From the NCBI GenBank assembly GCA_944325085.1, contig CALUYT010000008.1, positions 1-52,325 of the forward strand: a stretch of DNA of 52,325 bases. Reading direction: 5' to 3'. The notes under the pieces were generated by a model. The model made no database searches. It was not told where the DNA came from and saw only the letters and a list, made by a program, of their open reading frames with translations. This document shows, in pieces, positions 18,203 to 26,331 of this stretch. Both the position numbers and the translations under genes were made by a program. Source of the stretch: Candidatus Gastranaerophilales bacterium (GTDB taxonomy: Bacteria; Cyanobacteriota; Vampirovibrionia; Gastranaerophilales; Gastranaerophilaceae). The number at the start of each line of letters is the position of its first letter. Within the stretch, counting starts at the first letter, position 1.

Positions 18203-19987
18203 CTAACCTACTGTAACCAATACTTGACCTGTTTGTACTTTGTTACCAACTTCAATTTCAACAGATTTTACTGTACCTGAAACAGGTGATTTGATTTCGG
18301 TTTCCATTTTCATAGCTTCAACTACTGCGATAACATCGCCTTCTGCAATTGAATCACCTTCTGAAACTAATACTTTAAGAACGTTACCTGGTAATGCAGC
18401 TTTTACAGGAGTACCTTCTCCAGTTGCAGCTTTTGCTTCAATACCTTCTTTTACGTTGAAGTCATATAATTTACCATTAACTGTAGCTTTTCCGCCTTCG
18501 AATGCTACTGCATATTTTTTACCGTTAACTGTTACTGTATATTCATTAGAAGAAGTTGATGTTGTTGATGGTTCAGCTTTTGCTTCGTTTTTACGAACAC
18601 CAACAGTTCCTTTTCCTTGTAAGAATAATATACCTTTTTCTTTACAAGCTGCTGAAATGAAGATGTTTTCATCATTTACTGGTAAACCTGCATCTTCAAG
18701 ACGTTTTGTTGCAGCTTTGATACCTTTTTCAGGATCTCTATCGTTGATATCAACAACTAATTCTGTAGTTGGTTGTAAATTAAGTTGTTCTGCTGCAATT
18801 TTAACAATTTCTTGATCCGGTTCACAAGGAGTTTTTCCGAAATATCCAAGAACCATTTTTCCGTAACCTTCTGCAATTTTCTTCCATTTGCCAAACATTA
18901 CGTTATTGAATGCTTGTTGGAAGTAGAATTGAGAAACTGGAGTTACAGATGTTCCGAAACCACCTTTTTCTACAACTTCTTTCATTGCAGCTACAACTTC
19001 TGGGAATTTTTCCATTAAGTTGTTGTCTCTTAACATTTGAGTATTTGCTGTTAAAGCACCACCTGGAAGAGGTGAAGAAATAATCATTGGGTTAACAGCT
19101 AATGCTTCTGGAGGTAAGAAGTAATCTTTCATACATTCTTTAAATACTTCTTCTGTTTCTAGAATTTTTTCAACATCGATACCTAGATCATATTCAGTAC
19201 CTTTTAATGCGTGCCACATAGAAACGATATCAGGTTGAGCTGTACCACCAGATACTGGTTTCATTGATAAGTCGATACAGTTAGCTCCACCTTCTAGTGC
19301 TGCTAAGTATGCTGCTAAGCCTGTACCTGCTGTTTCGTGTGAGTGGAATCTGATATCAGCATTTTCACCCAAGATTTCACGAGTTCTTTTAATTGTTTCA
19401 TATACTTTTCTTGGAGCTGATGTTCCTGATGCATCTTTGAATGCTAATGAATCAAATTCAATACCTGCGTCTAAAATAGAACGAAGTACTCTTTCGTAGA
19501 AATCTACATCATGAGCGCCTGTACAACCGATTGGTAATTCCATCATTGTGATTGTTACTTCGTGTTTTAGACCGTGTTTTTTAATACATTGGCTTGAATA
19601 TAATAAGTTATTAACATCATTTAATGCATCAAAGTTTCTAACTGTAGTAACACCGTGTTTTGCAAACATTTTTGCGTGTAAATCAATAATATCTCTTGGT
19701 TGAGAATCTAAACCTACAACGTTAACACCTCTTGCTAATGATTGTAAGTTGATATCTGGACCTACAGCAGCTCTGATTTTATCCATTGTTTCGAAAGCAT
19801 TTTCGTTACAGTAAAATATTGGTGATTGGAATCTAGCACCACCTGCAACTTCGAAATGTTTAATTCCGGCAGAAACTGCTGATTGTAATGCAGGAATAAA
19901 GTCATCAACAAAAACTCTAGCCCCATAAACTGATTGGAAACCATCTCTGAAAGATGTATCCATAACTTTAATAAGTTTCTTTCCCAT
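18203..19987 (-). CDS. oadA: Oxaloacetate decarboxylase alpha subunit / pyruvate carboxylase subunit B-type carboxyltransferase with biotin domain
   Basis: Transfers the carboxyl group of oxaloacetate to biotin. The 594 residues comprise a TIM-barrel carboxyltransferase (residues about 5-300: [39 protein letters not shown]), the conserved PycB/OadA extension, a linker rich in Ser/Thr/Glu/Ala/Lys (about 475-490), and a C-terminal biotinyl domain with [13 protein letters not shown], whose Lys carries biotin. Barrel motifs are divergent from Klebsiella OadA ([10 protein letters not shown] versus [20 protein letters not shown] versus LLRGQNLVG). The OadG- and OadB-type neighbours make a decarboxylase pump far more likely than an anaplerotic pyruvate carboxylase. 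It lies 29 bases after oadG. Confidence 0.93.
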   Translation of the reverse strand: MGKKLIKVMDTSFRDGFQSVYGARVFVDDFIPALQSAVSAGIKHFEVAGGARFQSPIFYCNENAFETMDKIRAAVGPDINLQSLARGVNVVGLDSQPRDIIDLHAKMFAKHGVTTVRNFDALNDVNNLLYSSQCIKKHGLKHEVTITMMELPIGCTGAHDVDFYERVLRSILDAGIEFDSLAFKDASGTSAPRKVYETIKRTREILGENADIRFHSHETAGTGLAAYLAALEGGANCIDLSMKPVSGGTAQPDIVSMWHALKGTEYDLGIDVEKILETEEVFKECMKDYFLPPEALAVNPMIISSPLPGGALTANTQMLRDNNLMEKFPEVVAAMKEVVEKGGFGTSVTPVSQFYFQQAFNNVMFGKWKKIAEGYGKMVLGYFGKTPCEPDQEIVKIAAEQLNLQPTTELVVDINDRDPEKGIKAATKRLEDAGLPVNDENIFISAACKEKGILFLQGKGTVGVRKNEAKAEPSTTSTSSNEYTVTVNGKKYAVAFEGGKATVNGKLYDFNVKEGIEAKAATGEGTPVKAALPGNVLKVLVSEGDSIAEGDVIAVVEAMKMETEIKSPVSGTVKSVEIEVGNKVQTGQVLVTVG

Positions 19988-20016
19988 AGATTTTATCCTT
20001 TCTTATAAAAATTTAA

Positions 20017-20250
20017 CTAACTTTTTTTTGCAATAATAGCTGCAAGAGCAACCGCAATAGCTTCATCTACATTTGCGCTTACTTTTTTGCTAACTGTTTT
20101 TACTTCTTCTACTGCTTCTGGGAATAATTTGTTTAAATAAGCAATAATTTTTGACATGATATCCATACCAAAAATCATAACTGCTAAGAAGCACAAGACT
20201 ACGCCCATGCCCATGGCCATCAAAATAAGCCCTTCAATTAGTTTTGTCAT
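20017..20250 (-). CDS. oadG: Oxaloacetate decarboxylase gamma-like subunit
   Basis: A 77-residue protein with one N-terminal transmembrane helix (LIEGLILMAMGMGVVLCFLAVMIFGMDIM) and a short charged cytoplasmic tail ending in AIAVALAAIIAKKS, the usual layout of OadG/MmdD gamma subunits that hold alpha and beta together. Its ATG overlaps the birA stop (ATGA at 20247-20250), so translation is coupled. The low sequence conservation of this family makes position the strongest evidence. Confidence 0.85.
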   Translation of the reverse strand: MTKLIEGLILMAMGMGVVLCFLAVMIFGMDIMSKIIAYLNKLFPEAVEEVKTVSKKVSANVDEAIAVALAAIIAKKS

Positions 20251-20969
20251 AAAATATCTCCTATCGTAAGTACTATATCTTTATTATTATTATCTAATAA
20301 AATTAATTCACCATTATCATTTATGGATTTTGCAATTCCTTTTTCTACTTTGTCAAAAATTTGGACTTGCAGTTCTTTATTTAAAAAACAATTTCTATCA
20401 ATATAATCCTTCTTTATTAACTGAAATCCATTTTCAAGAAATTGATCATAATTTTTAAAAAATTCTTTAATAAGTTCATCTCTAAATGTTTTTAGGTCTA
20501 TATTTTTATTTAGTTCTATATTTAATGCAGTTGCAATCTTATTAGGTATAGAATCAACATCTTGTTTTTTTGCGTTTAGGTTTACTCCTATTCCAACAAT
20601 AAGACCTTTAAATTTTGAACCTTGCATAACTGTTTCTGATAATATTCCTGAAATTTTTTTCCCGTCAATAAGGACATCATTAGGCCATTTTATTTGAGGT
20701 TTTAATCCGTAATTTTCAAGGACCTTGCACATTACAACTGATAAGTATTGGGTAATGTTTGGGTAAATTTCACTAAATTCATTAGAAGGTTTTAGAACAA
20801 ATGATAAAAATAAATTGCCATTCCCTAAATCTACCCAAGCTCGATTTAATCTGCCTCTGCCGGCAGTTTGTTTTTGAGCATGAATAATTGTCCTATCTGC
20901 AAAATCTTCAATATTTGATTTTGCATAGCTATTAGTAGAATCTACCTCTTCTAATTCTATTATTTTCAT
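20247..20969 (-). CDS. birA: Biotin--[biotin carboxyl carrier] ligase, no DNA-binding domain
   Basis: Attaches biotin to the AMKM lysine of carrier domains, presumably that of OadA encoded two genes downstream. Motifs are EVDSTNSYAK, the biotinyl-AMP loop KQTAGRGRLNRAW, KWPNDVLIDGKKISGILSE and IVGIGVNLN. There is no N-terminal helix-turn-helix, so it is a monofunctional ligase that does not repress biotin genes. I start at the ATG at 20969, 2 bases after GGGGAGA; an upstream GTG at 20993 is possible but less well placed. It is first in the operon. A TATAAT (minus strand, 21009-21004) may be its -10 box. Confidence 0.94.
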   Translation of the reverse strand: MKIIELEEVDSTNSYAKSNIEDFADRTIIHAQKQTAGRGRLNRAWVDLGNGNLFLSFVLKPSNEFSEIYPNITQYLSVVMCKVLENYGLKPQIKWPNDVLIDGKKISGILSETVMQGSKFKGLIVGIGVNLNAKKQDVDSIPNKIATALNIELNKNIDLKTFRDELIKEFFKNYDQFLENGFQLIKKDYIDRNCFLNKELQVQIFDKVEKGIAKSINDNGELILLDNNNKDIVLTIGDIL

Positions 20970-21076
20970 TTTCTCCCCTGACGGATTATCCACGTGTGCT
21001 ATTATTATATAACAAACAAAATTTTATTTGCTAAATTTTTTTTTCGGTGTTACCATGAATGTGCGAAGGGAGAAAA

Positions 21077-21766
21077 ATGGAACACTGGGTTTATTCTACA
21101 ACGATATTTGGTCATGGTGTATCATTAAATATGGATACATTAATTACTATGTGGCTTTCAATGTTGTTACTTATAATTTTGGCTTTGGTTACAACAAGAC
21201 GATTGGATATGGTTCCCGGAAAATTGCAATTATTTGCGGAAAATATAGTTAGATATTTTAATAATATTGCAAAAGCAAGTATGGGTAATGATGAAGCTCA
21301 AAAGCATATTGCAATTATTTTGACATTGTTTATGTTTATTTTAACTGCAAACCTTGTTGGACAACTTCCTATGAAAATAATTCATTTGACATCAGGTGAA
21401 TTAGCTTCTCCTAATAATGATATTAATATGACAGCAGCAATGGCTATTGTTGTTTCTATATATTATATATTTTATGGTGTTAAAAGAAATGGGTTTAAGT
21501 TCTTTTTTAAAGGCTTTAGTATTGATGGCATAATCATTACTTTGGTTGATACTTTAGAATTATTTGTTAGACCTTTTTCTTTGGCGTTACGACTTTTTGC
21601 TAATATTTTGGCAGGAGAGTTATTAGTTGCAACATTTATTAGTTTGTGTGCACTAGTTATACCTCTTCCATTTATGCTTTTTGAATTGTTTGTTGCTTTG
21701 ATTCAGGCTTTGGTATTTACTTTGCTTTCAACAACATATATTTCGATGGCAGTACAGGAAGAATAA
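21077..21766 (+). CDS. atpB: ATP synthase subunit a
   Basis: Stator channel subunit of F0 that carries protons past the c ring. Its 229 residues contain about five helices. The conserved region is LELFVRPFSLALRLFANILAGELLV with the essential Arg, followed by LFELFVALIQALVFTLLSTTYISMA. I use the ATG at 21077 because GAAGGGAG precedes it; a Met six codons earlier at 21059 is possible. No atpI gene precedes it. It is the first gene of the cluster and is divergent from birA. Confidence 0.95.
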   Translation: MEHWVYSTTIFGHGVSLNMDTLITMWLSMLLLIILALVTTRRLDMVPGKLQLFAENIVRYFNNIAKASMGNDEAQKHIAIILTLFMFILTANLVGQLPMKIIHLTSGELASPNNDINMTAAMAIVVSIYYIFYGVKRNGFKFFFKGFSIDGIIITLVDTLELFVRPFSLALRLFANILAGELLVATFISLCALVIPLPFMLFELFVALIQALVFTLLSTTYISMAVQEE

Positions 21767-21814
21767 AATAAGTTTATATTTATAAAAATAATAAAAAATA
21801 AAAGGAGAGAATTT

Positions 21815-22051
21815 ATGGCAATTGAACAAACTTTAGATTTAGCAAAATTAGGTGCAGGTATTGCAATAGGTTTTGGTGCTATTGGCGGAGGTTTAGGTCT
21901 TGGTATTGCAACAAAAGGTGTTTTAGATGCTATCGCTCGTCAACCTGAAATTAAAGATGAAGCTTTTAAAAACTTCATTATCGGTGCAGGTTTAGCAGAA
22001 GCTACTGCTATTTATGCATTGTTTATTGCTATTATGTTGTTATTTAAATAG
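21815..22051 (+). CDS. atpE: ATP synthase subunit c
   Basis: Rotor ring subunit, 78 residues, two helices joined by the polar loop ARQPE. The ion-binding Glu62 is in GLAEATAIYALF. Residues that define Na+-binding rings (Gln in helix 1 and Ser after the Glu, as in Ilyobacter) are Leu29 and Ala63 here, so this ring should bind H+. The N-terminus lacks a signal. Strong AAAGGAGAG ribosome site, as expected for the most abundant F0 subunit. Confidence 0.96.
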   Translation: MAIEQTLDLAKLGAGIAIGFGAIGGGLGLGIATKGVLDAIARQPEIKDEAFKNFIIGAGLAEATAIYALFIAIMLLFK

Positions 22052-22062
22052 GATTTTTACTG

Positions 22063-22536
22063 ATGATTGAATTTAATGCTACATTTATAGTTGCTATGCT
22101 TAGTTTTGTATTATTCATTTTGATTATGAATAGTATATTTTATAATCCTATTCTTTCTATAATTAGAAAAAGAGATGAGTATATTAATTCTAATTATTCG
22201 GAAGCGAAGACTTTAAAAGATACTGCTCAAAGTTTGAATGAAGAAAGAGAAATTAAGCTTAATCAAACTAAAGAAAATTGCAGACAAAATTTAATGTCTG
22301 TTGTAGATAAAGTTCAATCTGATGCGGGTCAAAAAATAAAAATTGCAAGAGATCATTCTAAAGCTGCAATTCAAACCGGTAAAGATAATGTGCACGCTAA
22401 AGAAGAAGAAGTGAAAAATACGATAAAAACTGAAGTAATTAATGACTTAGCTTCTTCTATAGTTAGTAAAATTACAGGTATCCAAACGGTTGTTGATAGT
22501 TCAGATGATGCAACTCTTACTAAAATAATGGAATAA
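22063..22536 (+). CDS. atpF': ATP synthase subunit b' (first b-type subunit)
   Basis: Peripheral stalk subunit, 157 residues: one N-terminal helix (FIVAMLSFVLFILIMNSIFYNPI) and a long charged amphipathic helix. The FYNPILSIIRKRDEYI segment after the membrane helix is typical of b/b' subunits. Two unequal b genes in series, here and at 22544, are characteristic of cyanobacteria and some other lineages. It starts 11 bases after atpE. Which of the two is b' is assigned from order (c, b', b) and from this one's closer match to the b' pattern. Confidence 0.88.
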   Translation: MIEFNATFIVAMLSFVLFILIMNSIFYNPILSIIRKRDEYINSNYSEAKTLKDTAQSLNEEREIKLNQTKENCRQNLMSVVDKVQSDAGQKIKIARDHSKAAIQTGKDNVHAKEEEVKNTIKTEVINDLASSIVSKITGIQTVVDSSDDATLTKIME

Positions 22537-22543
22537 TTTTATT

Positions 22544-23053
22544 ATGCAAGAATTTATCTCAGTTTTAAAACTATTATTAACTTCAAATTTTATCAACTTT
22601 ATTATAATGTTGTATGTTTTGGCTTATATATTTAAAAAATTCAATTTAGGCAAAGGTATTGATGCTTCTATTGAAAAAGTTAAGGATACAATAATAAAAT
22701 CTGATGAAGAAAAAGCTAAAGCTGGAGATTTGGTTAATAATGCCAAGGCTTTGTTAGAAAACTTGCCAAAAGAAGTAAAAGATATTGAGGATATTGCTAA
22801 AAATAAAACTGAGGTATTTAAAAATAAAATAGAAGCTGATACCAATAAAATTATTGCAAATTTAGAAGATAATATCGGTAAAGCAATTTCTATTGAAGAA
22901 AAGAAAGTATCTAATTTACTTACTGATAAAACTTCTAAAGCGTCAATCGAGCTTGCAAAATTACAGATTCAAAAAATGCTTAAAGAAAATCCGGATTTGC
23001 ATAATAAATTTATTTTAGATAGTTTAGATGAATTTGAAAAGGTACAATTATAA
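22544..23053 (+). CDS. atpF: ATP synthase subunit b
   Basis: Second b-type stalk subunit, 169 residues. The N-terminal membrane segment LLTSNFINFIIMLYVLAYIF keeps the NFINF pattern of subunit b. A long Lys/Glu-rich helical domain follows. It begins 7 bases after b', and its TAA overlaps the atpH ATG by one base (TAATG), so translation is coupled. Confidence 0.9.
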   Translation: MQEFISVLKLLLTSNFINFIIMLYVLAYIFKKFNLGKGIDASIEKVKDTIIKSDEEKAKAGDLVNNAKALLENLPKEVKDIEDIAKNKTEVFKNKIEADTNKIIANLEDNIGKAISIEEKKVSNLLTDKTSKASIELAKLQIQKMLKENPDLHNKFILDSLDEFEKVQL

Positions 23054-23598
23054 TGACTTACAACACAATATCTACAGTTTCAAAAAATTACGCAAAGGCT
23101 CTTATGGAAGTGGCTGAGGAGTCTTTAGCTTATGATGTTTACAAAAATCAACTGAATGATATTTGTGATGTTTTAAATTCTTCACAAGATTTGAGAATTG
23201 TTTTGGCTAATACTTCAGTATCTTCATCTAAAAAAATTGAAATATTAGATAGCGTGTTTGCAAATAAAATCGAAGATAAACTTTTGAATTTTTTAAAAAT
23301 TCTCATTACAAAAAATAGATTTAATGAACTGGAATCTATTAGTGCAGCTTATAATGAAATGTTAGATAAGCGTTCTAACAAGAAAACAGTTGAGGTATAT
23401 TCTCCGATAGCTTTGAATTTTGAAAATAAATCAAATGTATTGTTCAAATTAGAACATAAGTTAAATTGTGAAATTATTCCGATATGGAAAATAGACGAAT
23501 CTCTTATAGCGGGACTTGCTTTTAAGTATGATGATACAGTTATAGATATGAGTGTCCGTTCTAAGTTAGAAAATTTAAGTAAGAAAATAACTAGATAG
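23053..23598 (+). CDS. atpH: ATP synthase subunit delta
   Basis: Connects the b/b' stalk to the top of the alpha3beta3 head. The 181 residues are typical. The N-terminal helical domain ([14 protein letters not shown]) and the C-terminal pattern [14 protein letters not shown]...[32 protein letters not shown] match the family. One-base overlap with atpF; 10 bases to atpA. Confidence 0.94.
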   Translation: MTYNTISTVSKNYAKALMEVAEESLAYDVYKNQLNDICDVLNSSQDLRIVLANTSVSSSKKIEILDSVFANKIEDKLLNFLKILITKNRFNELESISAAYNEMLDKRSNKKTVEVYSPIALNFENKSNVLFKLEHKLNCEIIPIWKIDESLIAGLAFKYDDTVIDMSVRSKLENLSKKITR

Positions 23599-23608
23599 AG
23601 GGAAAATT

Positions 23609-25120
23609 ATGGTATTGATACAACCTGATGAAATTAGTTCAATTATAAAAAGTAAAATTGACAATTACGAACTTCAAACTGAAGTATCTAATACTGGTTC
23701 TGTATTAGAAATAGGTGATGGTATTGCCAGAGTTTATGGTCTTCGTAATGTAATGGCCAGTGAATTGGTTCAATTTGAAGATGGCCATGGAACTTTAGGA
23801 ATTGCAATGAACTTAGATGAAGATAATGTTGGTGTTGTAATTCTTGGAGAATATACAAATATAAAAGAAGGTACAATAGTAAAAACAACTAATAGAATTG
23901 CTTCTGTGCCGGTAGGTGATGGTTTAATTGGTAGAATTATTGATCCTACAGGTAAGCCTTTAGACGGTAAAGGTGATTATCCATATACAAAAACAAGACC
24001 AATTGAGCGAGTAGCTCCAGGTATTGTTACCAGAAAATCTGTTCATGAACCATTGCAAACAGGTTTAACTGCTATTGATGCATTGACTCCAATTGGTAGA
24101 GGTCAAAGAGAATTAATCATTGGTGACCGTCAAACTGGTAAAACTGCAATTGCTATTGATACCATTATTAACCAAAAGGGTAAAGATGTAATTTGTATTT
24201 ATGTAGCAATAGGACAAAAAGCTTCTACAGTTGCACAAATTGCAAAAACTTTGGAAGAACACGGAGCTATGGATTATTCAATAATTGTTTCTTCTACAGC
24301 TAATGAATCAGCTCCATTACAATATATTGCACCATTCGCAGGTGTTACTATTGGTGAAGAATTTATGGAACAGGGCAAATCAGTATTAATTGTATATGAT
24401 GATTTGTCTAAACATGCTCAAGCTTATCGTGCGATGAGCTTGCTTTTAAAAAGACCACCAGGACGTGAAGCTTATCCTGGCGATGTTTTCTATTTGCACT
24501 CAAGATTATTAGAACGTGCTGTTAAATTAAATGATGAATTAGGTGGGGGCAGTATTACAGCTTTGCCTATTATTGAAACTCAGGCCGGTGATGTTTCTGC
24601 GTATATTCCAACTAACGTAATTTCAATTACAGACGGACAGATATTCTTAGAAAGTAATGCATTTAATGCGGGTATTAGACCAGCTATCAATGCAGGTATT
24701 TCAGTATCTCGTGTTGGAGGTGCTGCTCAAACTAAGGCAATCAAGCAAGTTGCAGGTAAATTGCGTTTGGATTTAGCACAATATAGAGAATTGGAGGCTT
24801 TCGCTCAGTTTGCTTCAGATTTGGATGCGTCAACTAAAAAGCAATTGCTAAGAGGTCAAAAATTAACTGAAGTTTTAAAACAACCTCAGTATAATCCTTT
24901 GAGCGTGGCAGAACAAGTTTCAATTCTTTTTGCCGCAAATGAATCTATTTTAGATGATGTTGATAATAATAAAATTGCAAAATTTAAAAAAGATTGGTTT
25001 GTATATTTCAATGCAAATTGTGCAGATTTAGTTGAACGTTTGAATGCAGGTTCAGCTTTGTCTGATGATGATAAAAAAGTCCTTACTGAGGCTTTGATGT
25101 CATTTAAGAGTACTTTTTAA
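23609..25120 (+). CDS. atpA: ATP synthase subunit alpha
   Basis: Non-catalytic nucleotide-binding subunit of F1, 503 residues. Visible are the beta-barrel start ([19 protein letters not shown]), Walker [10 protein letters not shown] (172-180), Walker [13 protein letters not shown], the [22 protein letters not shown] segment, and [37 protein letters not shown] with the arginine finger. A GAGGG ribosome site precedes it. It is followed not by gamma directly but by a small zinc-finger membrane protein. Confidence 0.98.
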   Translation: MVLIQPDEISSIIKSKIDNYELQTEVSNTGSVLEIGDGIARVYGLRNVMASELVQFEDGHGTLGIAMNLDEDNVGVVILGEYTNIKEGTIVKTTNRIASVPVGDGLIGRIIDPTGKPLDGKGDYPYTKTRPIERVAPGIVTRKSVHEPLQTGLTAIDALTPIGRGQRELIIGDRQTGKTAIAIDTIINQKGKDVICIYVAIGQKASTVAQIAKTLEEHGAMDYSIIVSSTANESAPLQYIAPFAGVTIGEEFMEQGKSVLIVYDDLSKHAQAYRAMSLLLKRPPGREAYPGDVFYLHSRLLERAVKLNDELGGGSITALPIIETQAGDVSAYIPTNVISITDGQIFLESNAFNAGIRPAINAGISVSRVGGAAQTKAIKQVAGKLRLDLAQYRELEAFAQFASDLDASTKKQLLRGQKLTEVLKQPQYNPLSVAEQVSILFAANESILDDVDNNKIAKFKKDWFVYFNANCADLVERLNAGSALSDDDKKVLTEALMSFKSTF

Positions 25121-25139
25121 AATTTAAAGGAGACAGACT

Positions 25140-25349
25140 ATGAAATGTTATAATCACCACGATAGAGATGCTTTTGGTATTTGTTCTATTTGCGGTAAGG
25201 GCTTATGTCTTGAATGCATGAATACTAAAAATGATAAAGTTGTTTGCAATGATTCTAATTGCTTGAATATGCTTAATTTAAAACGTATATTTTCTGTGAT
25301 TTTAACTATTGCAGTAGTTGCAGCTTTGTTGGTTTTTATTTTCGACTAA
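25140..25349 (+). CDS. B-box-type zinc-finger membrane protein inside the ATP synthase operon
   Basis: A 69-residue protein: an N-terminal Cys/His cluster (Cys3, His6/7, Cys15, Cys18, Cys23, Cys26, Cys36, Cys41; CYNH..., CSICGKGLCLEC, CNDSNC) like a B-box zinc finger, then one transmembrane helix (about 49-68) ending the protein. Similar fingers occur at the start of some bacterial membrane proteins, but I know of no role in ATP synthase. It has its own AAAGGAGA ribosome site, lies 19 bases after atpA and 11 bases before the gamma gene, and so must be cotranscribed. A possible assembly or regulatory factor is only an inference. Confidence 0.82.
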   Translation: MKCYNHHDRDAFGICSICGKGLCLECMNTKNDKVVCNDSNCLNMLNLKRIFSVILTIAVVAALLVFIFD

Positions 25350-25360
25350 TGTAGGTTGTT

Positions 25361-26293
25361 ATGGGTAATTTAAAAGATATAAAAAACAGAATACAAAGTA
25401 TAGAAAGCACAAAAAAAATAACTAGAGCTATGAAGATGGTTGCCGCTGCTAAGGTTAAAAAATCAGAAACAGCAGTAAAAGCATCTAGACCATATACAAA
25501 AGAGCTAGTTTCTATGTTTCAAAAATTGTTTAATTCAGTTGAGGAATTTAGCAAAGAAACCTTGAAAATCAAATATGCGATTGATGATTATCCTGATTTA
25601 TTAAAAGTTCGGGATGTGAAAACTGTAGGTATTCTTGTAATTACTTCCAATAAAGGTTTGGCTGGTGCATATAATGCCAATGTTGTTCGTGATACTTTAA
25701 AACGAATAAATAGTTATAAAGAACAAGGTATTGCAGTTCGATTATTTATCGCCGGACAGAAGGGAATTTCTGCATTGCGAAAGAAATGTTTACAGATTGG
25801 TTGTCCTATCGAGAAGAAGTATTATTCTGCGGTTGATACCCCTTCACCTATAGAAGCTCGTGATATTGCAGAAGATATGGCAGAATACTTTGTAAGAGGT
25901 GATATTGATAAAATTGAAATAGTTACAACTCGTTTCAAAAATATGATGAGTTATTTTGTTGAAGATTGGCAGGTACTTCCGGTTACAGGTGTTGTTGATG
26001 TGCATGAACGTCATAATGATAATGTGCTAGATCCTTTAATGGAATTTTTACCTGATAAACATCATATATTGCAAAAAGTTGTACCGATGTATATGACTAA
26101 TATATTTTATCAAGCATTATTAGAAGCTCAAGCAAGTGAACTAGCTTCCAGAATGACTGCTATGTCTGCAGCTACTTCAAATGCAGAAAAAATGATTCAT
26201 GAATTATCGGTTGAATATAATAAAACAAGGCAGTTTGCAATTACTCAAGAAATTATTGAGGTAGTATCGGGTGCAAATGCTCAAGCTAACTAA
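25361..26293 (+). CDS. atpG: ATP synthase subunit gamma
   Basis: Central rotor shaft of F1, 310 residues. The N-terminus MGNLKDIKNRIQSIESTKKITRAMKMVAAAKVKK and the C-terminus ASRMTAMSAATSNAEKMIHELSVEYNKTRQFAITQEIIEVVSGA are diagnostic. The regulatory insertion typical of photosynthetic cyanobacterial and chloroplast gamma is not evident: the region after EIVTTRFKNMM is about the E. coli length. The gene is closed by a terminator at 26296-26330. Beta and epsilon genes do not follow and must lie elsewhere. Confidence 0.97.
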   Translation: MGNLKDIKNRIQSIESTKKITRAMKMVAAAKVKKSETAVKASRPYTKELVSMFQKLFNSVEEFSKETLKIKYAIDDYPDLLKVRDVKTVGILVITSNKGLAGAYNANVVRDTLKRINSYKEQGIAVRLFIAGQKGISALRKKCLQIGCPIEKKYYSAVDTPSPIEARDIAEDMAEYFVRGDIDKIEIVTTRFKNMMSYFVEDWQVLPVTGVVDVHERHNDNVLDPLMEFLPDKHHILQKVVPMYMTNIFYQALLEAQASELASRMTAMSAATSNAEKMIHELSVEYNKTRQFAITQEIIEVVSGANAQAN

Positions 26294-26295
26294 AT

Positions 26296-26330
26296 AAAAA
26301 AAGATTCGTTATTTTAACGAATCTTTTTTT
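26296..26330. terminator. Bidirectional terminator after the ATP synthase operon
   Basis: AAGATTCGTT (26301-26310) pairs with AACGAATCTT (26316-26325) around a 5-base loop, flanked by A residues on the left and T residues on the right. It can serve both atpG and the convergent gene ending at 26332. Confidence 0.92.
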
Positions 26331-26331
26331 A

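Noticed and set aside
18240-18815. Long rightward open frame opposite oadA (191 codons)
   Set aside because: It mirrors the biotin-domain coding sequence, with composition expected from antisense reading of a biased gene; oadA is certain.
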